From a virus, in the IMG/VR virus record IMGVR_UViG_3300027782_002542, positions 1-27,257 of that record: 27,257 nt of DNA; one strand, written 5' to 3'. The notes beneath the pieces were generated by a model. It saw only the letters and a program-made list of their open reading frames with translations, had not been told where the DNA came from and ran no database searches. The translations under genes were made by a program, and so were the position numbers. Shown here piece after piece: positions 24,505 to 27,257 of the stretch. The stretch's first letter is position 1. Each line of letters opens with the position of its first letter.

Positions 24505-24576
24505 AGGGGCACAGGGACTCGAACCCTGAATTGGCAGATTAAAAGTCTGCTGTGATAACCATTTCACTATACCCCC
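24501..24576 (-). tRNA. tRNA-Lys (anticodon TTT)
   Basis: Acceptor GGGGGTA/TGCCCCT, anticodon stem GCAGA/TCTGC around CTTTTAA, T-loop TTCGAGT, discriminator A, CCA encoded. Confidence 0.93.
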
Positions 24577-24579
24577 ATA

Positions 24580-24654
24580 TGGTCCACTCGCTGAGACTTG
24601 AACTCAGAACTCGATGATTAAGAGTCATGTACGTTACCATTACGCCACGAGTGG
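24580..24654 (-). tRNA. tRNA-Lys (anticodon CTT)
   Basis: Acceptor CCACTCG/CGAGTGG, anticodon loop CTCTTAA on a stem with one C-C mismatch, T-loop TTCAAGT, discriminator A, CCA encoded. The acceptor stem is unlike tRNA-Lys(TTT). Confidence 0.88.
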
Positions 24655-24757
24655 TTGTACGTATTTTTTTGATTTTACGTGCCAACTAAGACCATACGGG
24701 GGATCTTAGCGACACTAGCTTTTACCAGATTTTCGCTTCATACAATTTCCTTTTTAA
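24655..24757 (-). other. Leader between the promoter in E1 and tRNA-Lys(CTT)
   Basis: No gene. Minus-strand RNA can form CTAAGATC/GGTCTTAG (8 bp with one G-U, loop CCCCGTAT) and ACGTA/TACGT just before the tRNA. Both may be processing signals. Confidence 0.4.
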
Positions 24758-24786
24758 ATTATCTAACCAAATAAAAGTACACTCAA
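24758..24786 (-). promoter_or_regulatory. Sigma70-like promoter overlapping element E1
   Basis: TTGAGT (24786-24781), 17 bp, GATAAT (24763-24758). It would start transcripts at about 24751 toward tRNA-Lys(CTT). Most of it overlaps the downstream arm of the E1 inverted repeat. Confidence 0.6.
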
Positions 24787-24849
24787 GTCCGTGGCTCGGA
24801 AGGAACTATACCCACGATGGCTTGCGCCAGTCCTAGTGTACTTTTATTT
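24769..24849 (-). ncRNA. Fold-back spacer element E1 after tRNA-Gln
   Basis: A perfect 15-bp inverted repeat (24769-24783 with 24835-24849) begins on the last base of the CCA of tRNA-Gln. The 51-nt interior contains TGGC/GCCA capped by a GCAA tetraloop, and CGTGG/CCACG, predicting a three-way junction in minus-strand RNA. Confidence 0.65.
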
Positions 24850-24922
24850 GGCACCCGAAGTAAGAATCGAACTTACAATAACAGATTCAAAGTCTGCTGT
24901 GTTACCACTACACCATTCGGGA
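24849..24922 (-). tRNA. tRNA-Gln (anticodon TTG)
   Basis: Acceptor TCCCGAA/TTCGGGT with an unpaired first position, anticodon loop CTTTGAA, T-loop TTCGATT, discriminator G, CCA encoded. First tRNA of the array; its promoter is at 24990-25018. Confidence 0.92.
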
Positions 24923-24989
24923 ACATTTGGTACGCAAATTTTTAAAGATCTAAAAGCTAAGTAGACGATGCCACTCAACCAGAACACTT

Positions 24990-25018
24990 ATTCTACATCA
25001 AGTAAGAATAAAAATCAA
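24990..25018 (-). promoter_or_regulatory. Sigma70 promoter at the head of the tRNA array
   Basis: TTGATT (25018-25013), 17 bp including TTTATTC and GATG, TAGAAT (24995-24990). A leader of about 60 nt runs into tRNA-Gln. Confidence 0.78.
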
Positions 25019-25033
25019 CAACTTTCTGAAAGA

Positions 25034-25050
25034 CCCTACATCATGTAGGG
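25034..25050 (-). terminator. CCCTAC/GTAGGG hairpin
   Basis: Perfect 6-bp arms with a 5-nt loop, followed by GTCTTTC. It is the second of two tandem terminators between the 43-aa gene and the tRNA promoter. Confidence 0.6.
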
Positions 25051-25053
25051 TAA

Positions 25054-25092
25054 AACAAAAAACCCTCTGGATTTTCATCTCAGAGGGTTTTG
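25054..25092 (-). terminator. Strong intrinsic terminator after the 43-aa gene
   Basis: On the minus strand AAACCCTCTG pairs with CAGAGGGTTT around an 11-nt loop, followed by TTTTG. It insulates the tRNA array from the upstream genes. Confidence 0.92.
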
Positions 25093-25110
25093 GTAAAGAG
25101 ACTTGTAGTC

Positions 25111-25242
25111 TTACATCTTTTTACCAAAACCCTTCGCATCAATCTCATATGATAGCGCAAATGCTGGGCGTGTGCTATTCCAGCCAGCTACGAGTGGTAA
25201 CTGTTTATGCATTCTGGATTGTAAACACTGTATCGATTTCAT
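25111..25242 (-). CDS. 43-aa small protein; probable leaderless mRNA
   Basis: MKSIQCLQSRMHKQLPLVAG followed by WNSTRPAFALSYEIDAKGFG and KKM. A basic protein of unknown function. The frame is bounded by its own promoter and a strong terminator, which supports it despite its size. The -10 box (25250-25255) ends seven bases before the ATG, so the mRNA would begin at or one base before the start codon and no Shine-Dalgarno sequence is possible. Confidence 0.72.
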   Translation of the reverse strand: MKSIQCLQSRMHKQLPLVAGWNSTRPAFALSYEIDAKGFGKKM

Positions 25243-25249
25243 AGTAGAA

Positions 25250-25278
25250 ATTATACTTCCCTTTTGATTTAAAGTCAA
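25250..25278 (-). promoter_or_regulatory. Sigma70 promoter for the 43-aa gene
   Basis: TTGACT (25278-25273), 17 bp, TATAAT (25255-25250). Seven bases separate it from the ATG at 25242. Confidence 0.87.
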
Positions 25279-25294
25279 CAACAATTTTGTAAGA

Positions 25295-25311
25295 CCCTAC
25301 ACACAGTAGGG
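25295..25311 (-). terminator. CCCTAC/GTAGGG hairpin after dCMP deaminase
   Basis: Perfect 6-bp stem with loop TGTGT, followed by GTCTTAC. It lies between two promoters, about 20-45 nt downstream of the predicted +1 of the first. Confidence 0.6.
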
Positions 25312-25323
25312 TTTACTTATATT

Positions 25324-25830
25324 CTATTTAGGTATATTATACGCCCAAACCACTTGCAAGTCAACACTTTTTGAAATATATTTTTCAACTTCAATGTTAC
25401 ACTTGGTCAAAAAGTCAGTGCCAAGTGTATCACGATATGACTCTCTGTAATAAACTTTCTTCACACCTGCGCCATAAATGAGTTTAGCGCAATTGATGCA
25501 AGGAGCATGAGTGCAGAATAAATCGGCACCATTGCCTGATTCGCCATCACGTGCAAGTTTAAGAATAGCATTAGCTTCTGCATGAATAACCTCATCTTTC
25601 GTTTTTATCTCTTTAGTAAAATTATTGTAGTCATAGCGAGGATCTGTCTTCGCAACATCAACTACATGTTCGCATTCATTAGTCCATCCAGCTGGCATAC
25701 CATTGTAGCCAATTGAGATGATACGATTGTCTTTTACAACAACAGCACCAACCTTCAATCTAGTTGCACTAGACAACTCTGCGAATCTCTCCGCAGTGTC
25801 CATGAATGCATCAATCCACTTCTTTTTCAT
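25324..25830 (-). CDS. cd: dCMP deaminase
   Basis: A 168-aa zinc deaminase converting dCMP to dUMP for thymidylate synthesis. The metal site is HAEANAI (about 84-90) with the catalytic Glu, and PCINCAK with the Cys ligands. The N-terminus FAELSSATRLKVGAVVVKDN and the GYNGMPAGWTNECEH segment match T4 gene cd and relatives. T4-like phages use it in dNTP synthesis. A promoter begins inside its final codons. It follows the DUF6433-type gene by about 46 bp. Confidence 0.95.
   Translation of the reverse strand: MKKKWIDAFMDTAERFAELSSATRLKVGAVVVKDNRIISIGYNGMPAGWTNECEHVVDVAKTDPRYDYNNFTKEIKTKDEVIHAEANAILKLARDGESGNGADLFCTHAPCINCAKLIYGAGVKKVYYRESYRDTLGTDFLTKCNIEVEKYISKSVDLQVVWAYNIPK
25336..25364 (-). 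promoter_or_regulatory. Sigma70 promoter inside the 3' end of the dCMP deaminase gene
   Basis: TTGACT (25364-25359), 17 bp, perfect TATAAT (25341-25336). With +1 near 25329 and the CCCTAC hairpin about 20 nt on, it could give a very short RNA or, on readthrough, a leadered mRNA for the 43-aa gene. Confidence 0.7.
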
Positions 25831-25876
25831 CTAATAATCAATCGTTTAATAAGTTTACTACACTTTTCTTTGAAGG

Positions 25877-26344
25877 TCAAGTTTCGCTGGTAGATTCGGC
25901 TCCAGTCGGAGCCTTCAAGTTTTTTGCTTTCTTTTCCTTTGCAACAGGTGCAGGAATAAATCCAGCTTCAGCAACTAACTTATGTGTAATCTTTGGATAC
26001 AGTTTAGTTAGCTTCTGATCTTTAATTGCTAGTACCAATTCAGCTTCTGTTGGATGTATACTCTCCAGCAACTGCACGAACAAAGTTTCTTTACGCAGTG
26101 GTTTCAAATCAGTACGACAGAAGATATAAAGTTTACGTGTTTCTTGATATAGATTCGCAGGTGTCATACCAATTGGTGCGGCATCTTTCTTGAATGGTGG
26201 ATCGCCTTCAGGTAATGCAAACTTCTTTTCTTCCAAGAATGCATGTTCAAAGATTAAACGTAAAGCACCATTGCCTTTATACTGCTCAATCTTTTTAGGA
26301 TCCGTATTGATTTCCTGTAGAATTTCAGTGATATATTTCGCCAT
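25877..26344 (-). CDS. Conserved T4-like phage protein (DUF6433-type)
   Basis: A 155-aa protein beginning MAKYITEILQEINTDPKKIE, with ALRLIFEHAFLEEKKFALPE, GDPPFKKDAAPIGMTPANLY and LLESIHPTEAELVLAIKDQK. This series is strongly conserved in T4-like marine phages; I recall it as DUF6433. The C-terminal 30 residues are low-complexity Lys/Ala/Pro. Function unknown; its position between RNase H and dCMP deaminase suggests DNA replication or nucleotide metabolism. It ends 9 bp before the RNase H gene start. Confidence 0.87.
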   Translation of the reverse strand: MAKYITEILQEINTDPKKIEQYKGNGALRLIFEHAFLEEKKFALPEGDPPFKKDAAPIGMTPANLYQETRKLYIFCRTDLKPLRKETLFVQLLESIHPTEAELVLAIKDQKLTKLYPKITHKLVAEAGFIPAPVAKEKKAKNLKAPTGAESTSET

Positions 26345-26353
26345 GTTTTGTCC

Positions 26354-27247
26354 TTAAAAGTCATCAAGTTCATCCAACAGCAAACGACAACGATTCTCGA
26401 TCAGATAATTCATGACCGACATCTTGTCGCCAGTTGGCTTGTTATTTAGATACGCATCAACAATAGACTGTGCTACATCTTCTGGAATAAATTCAAAGTC
26501 AATCAGTTGTAGATTACGATGCCAGTTGCGACGTTCATCATCATTACGACATGCATCAAAACCTTTCTCAAGGAAGTCATCGAGTCGCTGAGAACTAATG
26601 CGTTTTTGGCGCACACCTTCTTGTAAGAAGATATCGTCTGGTGACAATATGTTTGGAATACCATCATCACCTGCTTTTACTACATGGGTGATAAACTTCT
26701 CATGCAACTCTCGCTTGGTGGCTGTGATCTGTTTCTTTTGCATTGGCGAGTACTGCGAAACATTACCCCACTTTTGCAACTGAATAAAGTCACCATCAGA
26801 TGAAAGAATCAAAATCTTTTGTGGATCTTCCATCAATCCCTGTTGAACGAATCCATTCGTTTGAGACCACTTAGCCATAACAGCAATAACGTCATCTGCT
26901 TCAGCACGATCGATGTGGATAACTTTCCATGGAAAATGCTTGGAGATATCATTACGCATCTCGGATAACGTATCAAAGATTAGAGTCCAATCCAATTCAG
27001 AAGCATCACGTGCTTTCTTACGACCAGCTTTGTAGTATTGGAATACATCTCTGCGCCAGTACTTACGACCATCGCAACAGATGACTAACTCGCCATATTC
27101 TTTACCATACTTTTTCTTGTATGACTTGATTGTTGATAGGGTTACATGGCGAATAAGGTTTTTAACCTCAGACTCAGTACCTTTCAACTCTCTCTGGAAT
27201 GTCAAGATGGCAGATAGTGCCACCTGACTATAATCAACTAAAATCAT
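26354..27247 (-). CDS. rnh: T4-type RNase H (FEN1-like 5'-3' exonuclease)
   Basis: A 297-aa flap endonuclease/exonuclease family protein that removes RNA primers from lagging-strand fragments. Seen are MILVDYSQVALSA with the first metal Asp, the ICCDGRKYWRRDVFQYYKAG arch region, IHIDRAEADDVIAVMAKW with the metal-binding AEADD, and LSSDGDFIQL; a helix-hairpin-helix region follows (DGIPNILSPDDIF). Full length for T4 RNase H. The ATG is 10 bases from the right edge, so no promoter can be seen. Confidence 0.94.
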   Translation of the reverse strand: MILVDYSQVALSAILTFQRELKGTESEVKNLIRHVTLSTIKSYKKKYGKEYGELVICCDGRKYWRRDVFQYYKAGRKKARDASELDWTLIFDTLSEMRNDISKHFPWKVIHIDRAEADDVIAVMAKWSQTNGFVQQGLMEDPQKILILSSDGDFIQLQKWGNVSQYSPMQKKQITATKRELHEKFITHVVKAGDDGIPNILSPDDIFLQEGVRQKRISSQRLDDFLEKGFDACRNDDERRNWHRNLQLIDFEFIPEDVAQSIVDAYLNNKPTGDKMSVMNYLIENRCRLLLDELDDF

Positions 27248-27257
27248 TAAAATGCTC

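Overview
This window is a stretch of a large tailed bacteriophage genome of the T4-like myovirus type. Evidence: a T4-type RNase H (5'-3' exonuclease), phage PhoH, dCMP deaminase, GH19 endolysin, 2OG-Fe(II) oxygenase, MazG-like NTP hydrolase, an Rnl-type RNA ligase, dozens of short ATGA-overlapping small genes and a very large tRNA array. Every gene I can support lies on the minus strand, so transcription runs from high to low coordinates. IscU with an LPPVK motif, beside IscA- and ErpA-type carriers, suggests a proteobacterial host with ISC machinery. That host assignment is inference.

Layout in transcription order (right to left). 27.2-25.3 kb: RNase H, a conserved DUF6433-type protein and dCMP deaminase. 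25.3-24.9 kb: two promoters, terminators and a 43-codon gene. 24.9-18.0 kb: about 31 tRNA genes in one orientation. They cover all 20 amino acids plus a probable initiator tRNA, and are interrupted by a calcineurin-like phosphatase, a small conserved protein, a DUF7448-like protein, a GNAT-like protein, a secreted D,D-peptidase-like protein and a YkuK/RNase H-like protein. Several inter-tRNA spacers fold back on themselves through long complementary arms that abut or include the 3' end of the upstream tRNA. 17.8-10.4 kb: small hypothetical genes plus an RNA ligase, a class-I-glutaminase-fold protein and an AAA ATPase, punctuated by terminator/promoter modules. 10.4-6.1 kb: a dense small-gene cluster with a tandem family of MNERI proteins, a phosphoesterase, an AbrB-like protein and a MazG-like protein. 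6.1-0 kb: HAD phosphatase, a membrane protein, an oxygenase, PhoH, endolysin, an iscU / secreted protein / iscA / erpA operon, an LpxH-like phosphoesterase and a truncated family 2 glycosyltransferase.

Twelve sigma70-type promoters share one form: TTGAYT or TTTACT, exactly 17 bp, then TATAAT or a close variant. At five of them an ATG lies six or seven bases after the -10 box, so the mRNA would start at, or within a base of, the start codon. Three of these five (HAD phosphatase, a 63-aa protein and the 43-aa protein) have no room for a ribosome binding site. Hairpins with the same CCCTAC/GTAGGG arms sit next to many of these promoters.

The most novel signals are the fold-back RNA elements between tRNAs, the candidate leaderless genes, two tRNA-Leu genes without a long variable arm, a 272-nt out-of-frame gene overlap with a well-placed internal ribosome binding site, and a diverged tandem RNA repeat ahead of tRNA-Glu. 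Motif and family names are from memory of the families; no database search was possible.
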